From the NCBI RefSeq assembly GCF_016623585.1, contig NZ_JAEHFY010000003.1:124001-188000 (forward strand): a DNA stretch of 64,000 nt. Reading direction: 5' to 3'. Of the stretch, positions 1-9,054 are shown piece after piece (positions within the stretch are counted from its first letter, which is position 1; every line of letters starts with the position of its first letter). The notes under the pieces are model-generated. The model was not told where the DNA came from. It worked only from the letters and a program-made list of their open reading frames with translations, and searched no databases. The stretch comes from Pedobacter segetis. Lineage in GTDB: Bacteria > Bacteroidota > Bacteroidia > Sphingobacteriales > Sphingobacteriaceae. Position numbers and translations under genes: made by a program.

Positions 1-2098
1 TGGAAACGCCATGGTTTTGGGTGTAAAAAGTCCACGGCTTTTTAAAAAGGATTTTTTTAATAATTGGCAATTCTTAAACAATGAACTGCAAAAATTAAAA
101 GGCATAAAGAAAGTGCTTTCAATTACCAATTTACCGCTTTTAGCCAAAGATACCATTCACAGAAAGTTTAAATTTAATCCCATTAGTGATCATCCGATCC
201 AAAACCAAAGTGATCTGGATAGCATTAAAAATATACTTTCTCAACAACCATTTTATGAAGGTTTGTTATTTAATCTCGATAAAGATGCCACCATTATAGC
301 CATTACTTTTGATGATGGCGTAATGCAAACCCCCGCTAGAAATAAACTGATAAACAAAATTCAAAATCTGGTAAAAAACTTTGAGAATGTGGAGAATGTG
401 AAAATCCATTTATCAGGCTTGCCTTATATTAAATCTGTGGTGAGTGCTTTGGTTGCCAAAGAATTTATTTTGTTTTTGGGTTTGTCTATCTTGATATCGG
501 CGATCATTTTGTTTTTATTTTATCGCTCTTGGGCTATGATTTTTTACCCCATTCTTTTGGTGCTTTTTGGTGTTATTTGGAGCGTTGGTTTTATGGCGAG
601 CTGCGGTTATGAGATTACCTTGTTAACAGGCGTTATTCCTCCATTGATGGTAATTATCGGCATCCCTAACAGTATTTTAATCATCAATAAATACAAAGGG
701 GAACTACAAAATGGTCAGGATAAAATTGAAGCATTAAGGATAACCATCCAAAAAATTTCACTGACTACATTTATCGCCAACTTAACCACGGCGATAGGTT
801 TTGGCGTACTTTATTTTACCAATAGCGATGTTTTAAAAGAATTTGGGATAACGGCGGCGATAGGGGTAATGTTGACATGGATGATCTTTTTGGTAATGTT
901 GCCTATCATCCTCGGCTATCTAAAAATCGAAAAAGAATCTAAAGAAGTTAAAACAAATATTTTTGATGGGTTTTTAAACAAAATAATTGAAATAGTTATA
1001 CGCAAGAGAAAATGGGTTTACATAGGAGTTCTATTTTTATTGATTTTTGGGGCAATAGGCGTTTCTAAAATTAGTACAAACGGTTTTGTTGTAGATGATT
1101 TACCTAAAAACGACCCAGTTTATCAAGATTTGAAGTTTTTTGAAGCTACTTTTAAGGGGGTTTTGCCTTTAGAATTCAGTATTGATGCAAAGCGAAAAAA
1201 CGGGATCATCAAACTATATAACCTAAAAAAAATAGAGAAATTAGACCAGTTGATTCATCAATATCCAGAGTTCGGCAAATCTTTTTCGATAAATAATGTT
1301 CTTAAATATACTTCACAAACATTTTATAACGGTAAACCGGCTTTTTACAGGTTACCAAACGAGATGGAAAAAGATTTCATTTTACTTTACGTTGCAAATA
1401 CAGGCAAACAAAACAATTTAATGAATAACTTTTTGGATGAGGATAAACAAACTACAAGGATAACTTTCCAAATGAAAGATGTAGGTTCTGAAAAAGTGAA
1501 CCAATTATTGGTGGATCTAAAACCAAAAGTAAATGCAATTTTTAATCCGGCCAAATACAATGTTAATATTACTGGGCCAGTGGTAATGTATGTTAAGGGC
1601 ACAAATTACCTTTTAAAAAATTTAAGGCAAAGCTTGCTTTTGGCGGTGTTTTTAATCGCTATGATTATGCTTGTTTTATTCAGAAGCTTTAAAATGATCA
1701 TCATTTCCTTGGTTCCCAATTTAATCCCTTTGTTTATTACGGCAGGTTTAATGGGGTACTTTGGTTTAGCTTTAAAACCATCAACCGTATTGATCTTTAG
1801 CATTGCTTTGGGTATTGCATCCGATCAAACCATTTATTTTTTAACACGGTACCAGCAAGAATTGTTAAGTGGTTTTTCTGTACAACAAATAGTTTCAAAA
1901 ACAATTAAAGAAACAGGTTTGAGCATGATTTATACCGCAATTATTTTATTTTTTGGGTTTGGGGTGTTTGCCTTTTCAACATTTGGTGGTACAGTAGCAT
2001 TAGGGACTTTATTAGCGATAACATTAGTGCTCTCTATGCTTTTTAATCTTATATTTTTACCTGCTATTTTATTAACTTTCAGTAAAAAGCAATCATGA
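1..2098 (+). CDS. MMPL/RND-family exporter, 5' truncated by window edge
   Basis: The reading frame is open to the left edge (at least three codons before the first ATG at 11), so the true start lies outside and about 700 residues are visible. The visible part has two MMPL/RND halves: a short periplasmic piece, a block of about five membrane helices around residues 150-310, a further helix near 335-355, a second periplasmic domain, and a C-terminal block of five helices around 545-690. RND/MMPL family members of this type run to about 750-800 residues, so only the N-terminal helix and some periplasmic sequence appear to be missing. Proteins of this family are proton-driven inner-membrane exporters of lipids or hydrophobic compounds; the substrate cannot be read from sequence. 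The stop codon abuts the stop of the convergent small gene at 2099 with no gap. Confidence 0.85.
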   Translation, partial: GNAMVLGVKSPRLFKKDFFNNWQFLNNELQKLKGIKKVLSITNLPLLAKDTIHRKFKFNPISDHPIQNQSDLDSIKNILSQQPFYEGLLFNLDKDATIIAITFDDGVMQTPARNKLINKIQNLVKNFENVENVKIHLSGLPYIKSVVSALVAKEFILFLGLSILISAIILFLFYRSWAMIFYPILLVLFGVIWSVGFMASCGYEITLLTGVIPPLMVIIGIPNSILIINKYKGELQNGQDKIEALRITIQKISLTTFIANLTTAIGFGVLYFTNSDVLKEFGITAAIGVMLTWMIFLVMLPIILGYLKIEKESKEVKTNIFDGFLNKIIEIVIRKRKWVYIGVLFLLIFGAIGVSKISTNGFVVDDLPKNDPVYQDLKFFEATFKGVLPLEFSIDAKRKNGIIKLYNLKKIEKLDQLIHQYPEFGKSFSINNVLKYTSQTFYNGKPAFYRLPNEMEKDFILLYVANTGKQNNLMNNFLDEDKQTTRITFQMKDVGSEKVNQLLVDLKPKVNAIFNPAKYNVNITGPVVMYVKGTNYLLKNLRQSLLLAVFLIAMIMLVLFRSFKMIIISLVPNLIPLFITAGLMGYFGLALKPSTVLIFSIALGIASDQTIYFLTRYQQELLSGFSVQQIVSKTIKETGLSMIYTAIILFFGFGVFAFSTFGGTVALGTLLAITLVLSMLFNLIFLPAILLTFSKKQS

Positions 2099-2299
2099 TT
2101 AGGGTTTTAACGCCGATTTTTTCTTCTCGCCGTATCTTCTAAACATATACAGTATATAAAGGATCATAGCAATTGAAATGGTAAACAATCCAATCCCCAT
2201 TATAAACTTCCCATAATCGGCTTTAAAAAAATAAAGACCTAAACCAATAGCTGTAACTAATATTCCAATTTTAAAGGTAGGTATAGATTTTCTTAGCAT
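2099..2299 (-). CDS. Small two-helix membrane protein, hypothetical
   Basis: This 66-residue protein has two hydrophobic segments (about residues 10-24 and 32-52) and a basic C-terminal tail. That is the pattern of a small inner-membrane protein with the tail in the cytoplasm. I do not recognise the family. It is convergent with the exporter and lies 50 bases downstream of the secreted protein at 2350-3606 on the same strand side, but is transcribed after it on the minus strand only if read through from outside. Coding status rests on the ATG, the clean two-helix composition and lack of any overlapping gene. Confidence 0.6.
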   Translation of the reverse strand: MLRKSIPTFKIGILVTAIGLGLYFFKADYGKFIMGIGLFTISIAMILYILYMFRRYGEKKKSALKP

Positions 2300-2349
2300 G
2301 TTTTTACTTGTTACAGTAAATTATTAGCAAAATCTCTACCAAAACCTAA

Positions 2350-3606
2350 CTATGTTTTTTGTTTTTTCTTCTTAGCTGCCGGGAACAATATATTGTTCAG
2401 TATTAAACGATAGCCCGGTGAGTTTGGATATAGATTTAGATCTGTTGGAGGATCGCCAACCATGTGTTGATAATCTTCTGGATCATGGCCGCCATAAAAA
2501 GTCCAAGAGCCTTTCCCAAGGTCGCCATGTATATATCTGGCTTCCCCGGCAGATTTTAATTCGCCTAAAACCAACACATTGGGCTTTAGCAAAGTCTCTC
2601 TAAAAGCGGTAGTTTGCCCCATAAACCCTTTGATCACTTTCTCGTGGTTTTGGGTTAACATCGTAGGCACTACATCCCATTTGGCAGAAAAATCGAATAA
2701 AGTGAAATAATCGTTTGCCCTATCAACTTTTCTGGTATTGGTAACATCAATATCAGAAAACTCGTAATTCATGGGGTTTAGATCTAGCTTAAAGTTTTGA
2801 AAAGCAAAGGTTTGGTTATAATCTAATTTCGATTGCGCATTTGGCGTAACGCCATCGCCATCAAACATTTGTTCGCAAATATCTATACCAGCTGCAGAAA
2901 GGGCTATATCAAAACTATCCGTACCAGAGCACATGGCAAAAAGGAAACCCCCTCCGCTACAAAAATCCCTTATTTTTTCTGCTACCGCCAATTTCATTTG
3001 TGAAACTTTGCTAAAGCCTAATTTTTTTGCGGTAGCTTCCTGTTGCCTAACATCGGCCTGGTACCAACTGGCACCTCTGTAATTTGCCCAAAATCGCCCA
3101 TATTGTCCCGTAAAATCCTCGTGGTGTAAATGCAGCCAATCATATTCTGGTAATTTGCCTCCGATCACTTCTTCATCATAGATCACATCGTAAGGAATTT
3201 CTGCATAAGTTAAAACCATGGTAACGGCATCATCCCAAGGAAGCTTGCTTTTTGGAGAATAAACGGCAATTTTGGGTGCTTTCTCTAATTTAACAATTTC
3301 CATGTTCACTTCCGGATTGTTAATTTCTGTCAAAATAGCGTTAACTTTAGCATCAGCGATCACATTGTAGCTAACGCCCCTAATTTTTAATTCGTTTTCT
3401 ATATTTTGATTATAATCGATTAAAAAACTACCACCCTTATAGTTCAAAAGCCAATCAACTGCAATTCCTTTTTGTAAGGTATAAAATGCAATGCCATAAG
3501 CTTTTAAATGATTTCTTTGGGCTTCATCCATATTGATTAAAATAGATGAGGCGAAACTTTTGGCAGAGAGTAGGATGATGATAGATAGCAGTGCAAGTTT
3601 TTTCAT
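2350..3606 (-). CDS. Secreted conserved Bacteroidota protein (often labelled asparagine synthetase B)
   Basis: The 418-residue product starts with a clear signal peptide (basic MKK, hydrophobic core, cleavage near residue 19). Homologues in this phylum are widely named 'asparagine synthetase B', but the protein has no N-terminal catalytic Cys of a class II amidotransferase and no SGGxDS pyrophosphate loop, and asparagine synthetase would not be exported. The central part (GGGFLFAMCSGTDSFD, about residues 217-232) resembles the nucleophile elbow of class I glutamine-amidotransferase-like or ThuA-like folds. The C-terminal part contains a GGHDPEDYQH segment followed by a conserved PGYRLILNNILFP end, again like ThuA/GATase1-like secreted proteins. 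Function is unknown; a periplasmic carbohydrate- or amide-related role is only a guess. The C-terminus is a short lysine-rich tail. Confidence 0.75.
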   Translation of the reverse strand: MKKLALLSIIILLSAKSFASSILINMDEAQRNHLKAYGIAFYTLQKGIAVDWLLNYKGGSFLIDYNQNIENELKIRGVSYNVIADAKVNAILTEINNPEVNMEIVKLEKAPKIAVYSPKSKLPWDDAVTMVLTYAEIPYDVIYDEEVIGGKLPEYDWLHLHHEDFTGQYGRFWANYRGASWYQADVRQQEATAKKLGFSKVSQMKLAVAEKIRDFCSGGGFLFAMCSGTDSFDIALSAAGIDICEQMFDGDGVTPNAQSKLDYNQTFAFQNFKLDLNPMNYEFSDIDVTNTRKVDRANDYFTLFDFSAKWDVVPTMLTQNHEKVIKGFMGQTTAFRETLLKPNVLVLGELKSAGEARYIHGDLGKGSWTFYGGHDPEDYQHMVGDPPTDLNLYPNSPGYRLILNNILFPAAKKKKQKT

Positions 3607-3661
3607 TTCCTCTAATTTAAGGATAAAGCATTAAAACGTTTAGCATCCCTAAAAATTTTGT

Positions 3662-3669
3662 TAATTTTG
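3662..3669 (+). promoter_or_regulatory. Probable Bacteroidota -7 promoter box for the cyclophilin gene
   Basis: TAATTTTG matches the Bacteroidota -7 consensus TAnnTTTG exactly. TTTA lies 19 bases upstream (3639-3642), close to the -33 TTTG consensus and at the usual spacing. The start codon follows 22 bases after the box. This is the better of the promoter matches in the window, because both boxes and the spacing agree. Confidence 0.5.
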
Positions 3670-3691
3670 CAGCTTCCAAAAAATATAAATA

Positions 3692-4153
3692 ATGAGCAAA
3701 GCGATAATAAAAACTGCCAAAGGCGATATGACCGTAGAATTTTACGAAAAAGACGCTCCAAAAACAGTAGAAAATTTCAAGAAATTAGCAAAAGAAGGTT
3801 TTTATAACGGATTAACTTTTCACAGGGTACTTCCAGATTTTGTGATCCAAGGTGGTTGCCCTTTTTCTAAAGACGATGCAACAGCCTATAAAGCTGGTTC
3901 TGGCGGCCCTGGTTACCATATAGATTGCGAATTGAACGGAGAAAACCAATACCACGATAGGGGCGTTTTATCTATGGCACATGCCGGTAGAAATACAGGA
4001 GGTTCCCAATTTTTTATTTGCCACAGCCGTAACAACACCGCACATTTAGATCGTAACCATACTTGTTTTGGTAAAGTGATAGATAATGTTGATGTTGTGG
4101 ACGATATCAAACAAGGAGATAGAATTTTATCTATTGATTTAATAGAAGATTAA
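3692..4153 (+). CDS. Cyclophilin-type peptidyl-prolyl cis-trans isomerase
   Basis: This 153-residue single-domain cyclophilin catalyses cis-trans isomerisation of X-Pro bonds during protein folding. Family signatures are present in order: [13 protein letters not shown] (substrate/active-site Arg and Phe), a GPGY segment, [17 protein letters not shown] and [12 protein letters not shown]. There is no signal peptide, so it is cytoplasmic, like E. coli PpiB. A promoter-like -7 box lies 22 bases upstream, and the DUF5606 gene follows after 10 bases, so the two are probably co-transcribed. Length is normal for the family. Confidence 0.95.
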   Translation: MSKAIIKTAKGDMTVEFYEKDAPKTVENFKKLAKEGFYNGLTFHRVLPDFVIQGGCPFSKDDATAYKAGSGGPGYHIDCELNGENQYHDRGVLSMAHAGRNTGGSQFFICHSRNNTAHLDRNHTCFGKVIDNVDVVDDIKQGDRILSIDLIED

Positions 4154-4163
4154 TAAAAATAAG

Positions 4164-4718
4164 ATGAATTTAGCAGGTTTAGTTGCCGTATCTGGCAAGC
4201 CAGGGTTATACAAATTGATAGGTCAGAATAAATCTGGCTATATTTTAGAAAGTTTGGATGATGCAAAATCTAAAACTATCGTAAACATATCTACGGCTAA
4301 ATTAGCCTCGCTAGATGATATTACCATTTACGGTAACGATGAAGATTTAAGGTTAAAAGATGTTTTTGAGAAAATGAAAGCAGCCAAAGAAGTGCCCGAT
4401 GCAAAAGCAGATGGCAAAGTTTTAAGGGCTTTCTTTTTTGAAGTTGCCGCAGATCATGATGAACAAAGGGTTTACTCTTCTGATATTAAGAAAATAGTTT
4501 CTTGGTTTCACTTGTTAAAGGATATGCCACTATTTTCTGAAAAAGAAGCAAAAGCAGAATTAACCGAAGATGCAGAAAAAACAAGTGACATTAAGGAAAC
4601 GAGGAAAGAAATAAAGGTTGCCAAGCCAAAAGCAGCAACGGCTAAACCAAAAAACCAAAAAGTAGCAAATACAAAAAGTGCTGCAGTTAAGAAAACCGGA
4701 GGAAGTAAAACCCCTTAA
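4164..4718 (+). CDS. DUF5606-domain protein
   Basis: The N-terminal ~130 residues match my recall of the DUF5606 family of Bacteroidota (starting LAGLVAVSGKPGLYKLI and containing the FEKMKAA...FFEVAADHDEQRVYSSDIKK and KIVSWFHLLK segments). The C-terminal ~55 residues are low-complexity Lys/Ala/Thr, a basic tail that might bind nucleic acid. The function of the family is not established. The gene follows the cyclophilin by 10 bases in a likely two-gene operon. A weak hairpin at 4712-4729 overlaps the stop codon and runs straight into interspersed element copy A. Confidence 0.85.
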   Translation: MNLAGLVAVSGKPGLYKLIGQNKSGYILESLDDAKSKTIVNISTAKLASLDDITIYGNDEDLRLKDVFEKMKAAKEVPDAKADGKVLRAFFFEVAADHDEQRVYSSDIKKIVSWFHLLKDMPLFSEKEAKAELTEDAEKTSDIKETRKEIKVAKPKAATAKPKNQKVANTKSAAVKKTGGSKTP

Positions 4719-4726
4719 TTTTATTA

Positions 4727-4940
4727 GGGCGTTTTAACACTCGGCCAATTGGCGGATATATCTTTTTTCTGTCCTTCGCAACTCCCTCTTCGACTCCGCT
4801 CAGAGTGACAATGCTCAGAGTGACAATGCTCAGAGTGATAATGCTCAGAGTGACAATGCTCAGGATGACAGCAAAAAAGGCAGCTCCGCTCAGGATGACA
4901 AGAAAAAAGCCTGCCCGAAAAAAGGCGGGAATCTAGCTTC
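4727..4940 (+). repeat. Interspersed element copy A (left end plus 15-bp array)
   Basis: The sequence starts with GGGCGTTTTAACACTC and continues through a GGCGGATATATCTTTTTT core that is shared with copies at 8926-9043 (reverse), 26281-26356 (reverse) and 45802-46093 (forward). Its interior holds a CTTCGACTCCGCTC module, five units of a 15-bp repeat (4798-4872), a further related unit at 4888-4902, and a GCCTGCCCG...GGCGGGA hairpin also found in copy B. The expected right end (ATCGTTAACG) is not recognisable, so the right boundary is approximate and this copy may be partial. The rest of the gap up to 5145 contains no gene that I can support. Confidence 0.65.
4798..4872 (+). repeat. 15-bp tandem array, five units
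   Basis: Five consecutive 15-bp units of GCTCAGAGTGACAAT occur with one or a few changes per unit (the last reads GCTCAGGATGACAGC). The same unit, with CATT in place of CAAT, forms a longer array at 45895-46044. The array translates without stops in some frames, which generates spurious His/Ser/Glu-rich reading frames; I do not consider those genes. Confidence 0.9.
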
Positions 4941-5145
4941 AATCTTTAAAGCCTTGTAGAATGGTTTCAAAGAATATTTAAAAGATTGTCTTAAAAATTT
5001 AGTGTCATTCCGTTGGCCGGCTGGCTAATCGGAATCTTATCAGAATGATTCTCATGTAGTTTAACAATCTGAAAATTAGACGCTTAATCCGTCAGCTGGC
5101 GAACAGCATGACGGATTTCTCTTTTTAGGACAATTTTTTTTGAAA

Positions 5146-6246
5146 TCAAATCTTCAACTGGTAACTGATAGATCTTCCTGCTCCTTCTTGTTTAAGAACA
5201 TCAATTTCTTGTAGCATCTGCAAATCTCTTGTGGCCGTTGCTTTAGATGTTTTAGTGATTGAAATATATTTCTTGGCAGTCATACCGCCTTCAAAACCTT
5301 CGCTTCCTTTTTCCATCATTTTATTAATAACCTTTAACTGACGGGCATTTAATTGTTGTTTAAACTTTTCAAAAAACATCGATTTTTTTAAAGTAAACTC
5401 AATTACATTTTTTGCGTTTTTGAGCGCATCTAATAAAACCCGGGTAAAATAATTGACCCACTCCGTTACATCTAAGCTCTTTTGTGCGTTTTTTAGTTGT
5501 GCATAATACAGCTTCTTATTTTTATCTATGGTTTTAGATAGTGAAATAAGGACGGGTTGTTTTAATGTTTGAGATAGCGCAGCATCTGCCAATGCCCGCC
5601 CAATACGCCCGTTACCATCTTCAAAAGGATGGATTGTTTCAAAATAAAGGTGTACAATGGCAGCTTTTATTAAAGCTTTAGAAATAATATCTTCCACTTT
5701 AATAACTCCGTTATTAAAGAAGTTGAAAAAATCTTTCATCTCGGCAGCTACATTTGTAGAAGGTGGTGCTTCAAAATGTACTTTCTCTTCACCATAAGAA
5801 CCAGAAATTATCCGCATCGGCTCAGCACCTTTTCGCCATGCTCCTGTATTGATTGATTTATCATGGCTTAGCAAAACTTTATGCCAATCACAGATTAATT
5901 TTTTTGTTAATGTTTTATTTTCAATCTGGCTAACTTCTACCATTAAATTGGCCACTCCGTTTGCCCTTTTATCTTTAACAATTTTAGAGGGTTTTATCCC
6001 AAGGTTGTTTTTTATGGATGACATTACATCATCTTTGCTCATAAACTCACCTTCAATCTCAGAGGTTTTAATGGCTTCTTCCTTTAATAATTCTAATAAA
6101 GATTCTTTTTTAAAGCCTTCATTTAAACCCAATAGCAACCCGTTTAACAGCCCAAGTTCTTGTGCAAAAGCAATAGAGATTGCTTTTATATCAACGGTTG
6201 AATACGTAAAATTAGGCCAATTTTCTCTTTGCCAGTTATAATCCAT
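5146..6246 (-). CDS. Fic-family AMP-transferase with N-terminal inhibitory helix and C-terminal wHTH
   Basis: The 366-residue protein contains the Fic catalytic loop HPFEDGNGRIGR (residues 206-217), with His206 as catalytic base; such enzymes transfer AMP from ATP to a target hydroxyl. The N-terminal region resembles DUF4172, and residues 61-66 (TSEIEG) fit the inhibitory motif (S/T)xxxE(G/N), making it a self-inhibited enzyme with the inhibitory helix on the N-terminal side. The last ~65 residues (about 300-366) look like a winged helix-turn-helix. Three palindromes lie immediately upstream (6246-6362), which suggests autoregulation by the wHTH. No separate antitoxin gene is adjacent, consistent with built-in inhibition. 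The target is unknown. Confidence 0.9.
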   Translation of the reverse strand: MDYNWQRENWPNFTYSTVDIKAISIAFAQELGLLNGLLLGLNEGFKKESLLELLKEEAIKTSEIEGEFMSKDDVMSSIKNNLGIKPSKIVKDKRANGVANLMVEVSQIENKTLTKKLICDWHKVLLSHDKSINTGAWRKGAEPMRIISGSYGEEKVHFEAPPSTNVAAEMKDFFNFFNNGVIKVEDIISKALIKAAIVHLYFETIHPFEDGNGRIGRALADAALSQTLKQPVLISLSKTIDKNKKLYYAQLKNAQKSLDVTEWVNYFTRVLLDALKNAKNVIEFTLKKSMFFEKFKQQLNARQLKVINKMMEKGSEGFEGGMTAKKYISITKTSKATATRDLQMLQEIDVLKQEGAGRSISYQLKI

Positions 6247-6362
6247 GAGCCGAATGTATTAATTAATCGGCTCAAATATAATAAAATTATGAGCCGATTA
6301 AAATTTTAATCGGCTCAAAAAAAGGTAAATCATGAGCCGATTAAGATTGATAATCGGCTCAT
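6246..6362 (-). promoter_or_regulatory. Three palindromes upstream of fic, probable operators
   Basis: Three inverted repeats share the half-site TGAGCCGATTA. One spans 6246-6274 (arms TGAGCCGA/TCGGCTCA, touching the fic start codon). A second at 6290-6317 is a perfect 28-base palindrome with no loop. A third at 6332-6362 has 12-base arms and a 7-base centre. They fill almost the whole gap between pbpC and fic. Position, spacing of about 43 bases and identity of half-sites point to operators for a dimeric regulator, most simply the C-terminal wHTH of Fic itself. Some may also act as hairpins terminating pbpC transcripts. Confidence 0.6.
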
Positions 6363-6369
6363 CGCTAAA

Positions 6370-8757
6370 TTATTTATCTTTCTTTGATTTATCCAAAACG
6401 GTAAAAATCTGCACTAATCTATTCCCTTCATCATCAACTAAAGTTAAGGTATGTTTCCCTGAATCAGGAGAAACGGCTATTTGATGGAAATCTGTGGTGG
6501 TAGCTATATATTCATTATCAATGGACCAGTAAATCTTACTTTTTGGATTGCGATGAGCGGCATTAAAAATCACTTTTCCTCTTTTGCCATCAATTTCTAG
6601 TGGGATATAAACCAAAGCATTGTTTTTTGGATAAATGAGTTCCATGGTTCTTAAATTTTCACTTTCATCCATGCAATTTGGGCTCATTGGTGGTAAAGTA
6701 CGATAATCTCTGTTACGCACTTTGTAATAATACTCCATAGATGGCGGTAAAACGAACCAACTTTTATGCACCATTAGTTCTGGTGATTCACAGGCAGAAG
6801 TGACTTGGTACTTTTCTGTAGGGTCTAAATGAACCAATTGATGATAAGGACAAATTCTGGTTTTGGCTGCCGATATTGGCATATAAGCTGTTTTTTTATC
6901 ACAATATTCGCCTGCTCTAAAACCACTTATTTCGCAAACATCTGTTTTAACCAAATTTTTATAGGGGATGGTAAATTCTCTTTTTTCTGGTAACAAATCA
7001 AAAATATCAAATAGGATAGGAGCAGCGGTTTGGATCCCCGTAAGGTTCGGTCTCCCTTCTCCATCGGCATTGCCAACCCAAACACAAACCACAAAATCTG
7101 GTGTTAAACCAACTGCCCAACCATCCCTAAACCCAAAACTTGTCCCGGTTTTCCAAGCTATTTTTTTAGATGATGAAAATTGTTGCCAAAGCATTTCTTC
7201 TCCTGGCCGCATCACTTCTTGCATGGCCATAAAAGTATAATACAAAGAACCATAATCTGCTACCGAAGATTTTTCTAAAGTTTGTTTTGATGGTGTTTTT
7301 TTAGTGATATAAGTTGGCTCATGAAAATCTGCGGGATCATATTGATCTGGATGCTGCGGATAATGATTTAACGATCTTGCCAAACTAGCGTAAGTGCCTG
7401 CCAATTCCCACATAGAAACCTCGCAACCTCCTAAAATCATTGATAAGCCATAGAAATCTGGTGGATTGGTTAAACTGTTTATACCCATTTTTTTGAGTTG
7501 GGAATAAAAACGTTCATATCTGTATTGTTGCAGCATCTTTACCGCTGGTATATTTAAAGAACGGCTTAACGCTTTAGAGGCCGGGACGGCACCATCATAA
7601 CCTAGGTCATAATTTTTTGGGGTGTAGCCTCCAATTTGGGTAGGCACATCGGGGATCAAGGTGTTTGGTAAAATAAAACCATCCGTCATCATGCTGGCAT
7701 ACAGCAAAGGTTTTAAAGTACTTCCCGGACTTCTTAAAGCACCGATCATATCTACATAACTTTCCATTTCTGGGTTAGAAGGATCATAAACATTGCCCAC
7801 ATAAGCTAAAGTATTCCCTGTTTTAACATCCAGAACCAAAGCTGCCGCATTGTTTATACCGTTAGCTTTAAACTGTTGATGATACCTTCTTAGAATTGAG
7901 GATACATTTATTTGCAGATTAGCTTTTAGGGTGGTCTTTATCTTTGTGGTCTTAAATTCTTTGGGATTAAAATCTGCTCTAAACCTGTTAAGCAAATGAG
8001 GAGCGTTAGTTGGCAGAGACACTGGTTCTGATGGAATAGGCTCTAATTGCGCTAATTTTTCTGTTTCCTCATCGATTATTTTCTCATCAAATAGCTTCTT
8101 TAATAAAGAGTTACGCTTGTTGAGTAGGGTTTTTCTGTTTTTACCGGGATGCACTAAGGAAGGAGAATTTGGTAAAACGGCCAAAGTTGCCATTTCTGCC
8201 CAAGATAATTGACTAGCTTTTCTACCGAAATAGCGCCAAGCCGCAGCATCTAAACCAACTACATTGCTGCCAAAAGGTGCGTTGGCAGCATATAATGCTA
8301 AAATCTCTTTTTTAGAATAGGTGAGTTCTAAGCGAAATGCCAATAATATTTCTATAAGTTTTTGATAAAATGTGCGGTTTTTGTTTCGGCTAAGCCTAAT
8401 TACTTGCATGGTTAAAGTGCTGCCGCCGCTCACAATTTTTCTATTTCTGATATTTTGAATAATGGCTCTTCCGAAAGCGAAAGGATCTACGCCCGGATGG
8501 TAAAAGAACCTTTTATCCTCAAAAGTGGTGATACATTTAATAAATTTTTTTGGAACGGTATCGTTCAAAGGGAATCGCCATTGTCCGTCTTTTGCAATTG
8601 AAGCACTAAGTAATTCACCATTATCAGCTTCGATAACATATGAGGTTGGTGATTTAAAGAGTGGTTTGGGTAAGGAAAACCAAAACCATAGAAATAGGAT
8701 TGAAAAAGCAGTAATGGATATGATTTTCTTTTTTTTACTGATTTTTTTGAATTGCAT
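6370..8757 (-). CDS. pbpC: Penicillin-binding protein 1C (bifunctional peptidoglycan synthase)
   Basis: I place the start at the ATG at 8757 (795 residues); an in-frame TTG at 8793 would add 12 residues but gives a poor N-terminus. A single membrane anchor lies at about residues 10-28. The GT51 glycosyltransferase follows, with EDKRFFYHPGVD (catalytic Glu near 80) and SGGSTLTMQ. The transpeptidase has SPGSTLKP (SxxK Ser near 346) and a KTGTS box near 535. The C-terminal ~100 residues match the PBP1C-specific BiPBP_C domain (ending in a HTLTLVDDEGN segment). It polymerises and cross-links peptidoglycan in the periplasm. The alpha-2-macroglobulin partner gene often found beside pbpC is not adjacent here. 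Length is normal for PBP1C. Confidence 0.93.
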   Translation of the reverse strand: MQFKKISKKKKIISITAFSILFLWFWFSLPKPLFKSPTSYVIEADNGELLSASIAKDGQWRFPLNDTVPKKFIKCITTFEDKRFFYHPGVDPFAFGRAIIQNIRNRKIVSGGSTLTMQVIRLSRNKNRTFYQKLIEILLAFRLELTYSKKEILALYAANAPFGSNVVGLDAAAWRYFGRKASQLSWAEMATLAVLPNSPSLVHPGKNRKTLLNKRNSLLKKLFDEKIIDEETEKLAQLEPIPSEPVSLPTNAPHLLNRFRADFNPKEFKTTKIKTTLKANLQINVSSILRRYHQQFKANGINNAAALVLDVKTGNTLAYVGNVYDPSNPEMESYVDMIGALRSPGSTLKPLLYASMMTDGFILPNTLIPDVPTQIGGYTPKNYDLGYDGAVPASKALSRSLNIPAVKMLQQYRYERFYSQLKKMGINSLTNPPDFYGLSMILGGCEVSMWELAGTYASLARSLNHYPQHPDQYDPADFHEPTYITKKTPSKQTLEKSSVADYGSLYYTFMAMQEVMRPGEEMLWQQFSSSKKIAWKTGTSFGFRDGWAVGLTPDFVVCVWVGNADGEGRPNLTGIQTAAPILFDIFDLLPEKREFTIPYKNLVKTDVCEISGFRAGEYCDKKTAYMPISAAKTRICPYHQLVHLDPTEKYQVTSACESPELMVHKSWFVLPPSMEYYYKVRNRDYRTLPPMSPNCMDESENLRTMELIYPKNNALVYIPLEIDGKRGKVIFNAAHRNPKSKIYWSIDNEYIATTTDFHQIAVSPDSGKHTLTLVDDEGNRLVQIFTVLDKSKKDK

Positions 8758-8925
8758 TTTGAGTTTGTGCCGCAAATGTTTTTGGATCCTCAACTGTAAA
8801 ATTAAGAAAACTTATTTTTAGGTTCAGAGGTTTAATTTTCAACTACCATAGTAATCAATTTTTAGACTTGTATTGATTTTATTGTAAAAGCTAGTTAAGA
8901 CCAATTTCAATATCACGCTAAACAT

Positions 8926-9043
8926 TGCGTTAACGATAGGATTGGCATGCCCGCCTGTAATTCGGGCAGGCTTTTTTGCCTTTCGCCATTACGCAAGTGG
9001 CAAAAAAGATATATCCGCCAGTTGGCGGAGTGTTAAAACGCCC
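8926..9043 (-). repeat. Interspersed element copy B (complete, reverse orientation)
   Basis: Read on the minus strand, this 118-bp copy begins GGGCGTTTTAACACTCCGCC, continues GGCGGATATATCTTTTTTG, contains a strong GCCTGCCCG/CGGGCGGGC-type hairpin (8949-8973), and ends ATCGTTAACGCA. Both ends match those of copies C and D, so it looks complete. It fills most of the 300-base gap between pbpC and the hsp70 gene; I see no gene in the rest of that gap. Confidence 0.7.
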
Positions 9044-9054
9044 AAAAACTTGAT

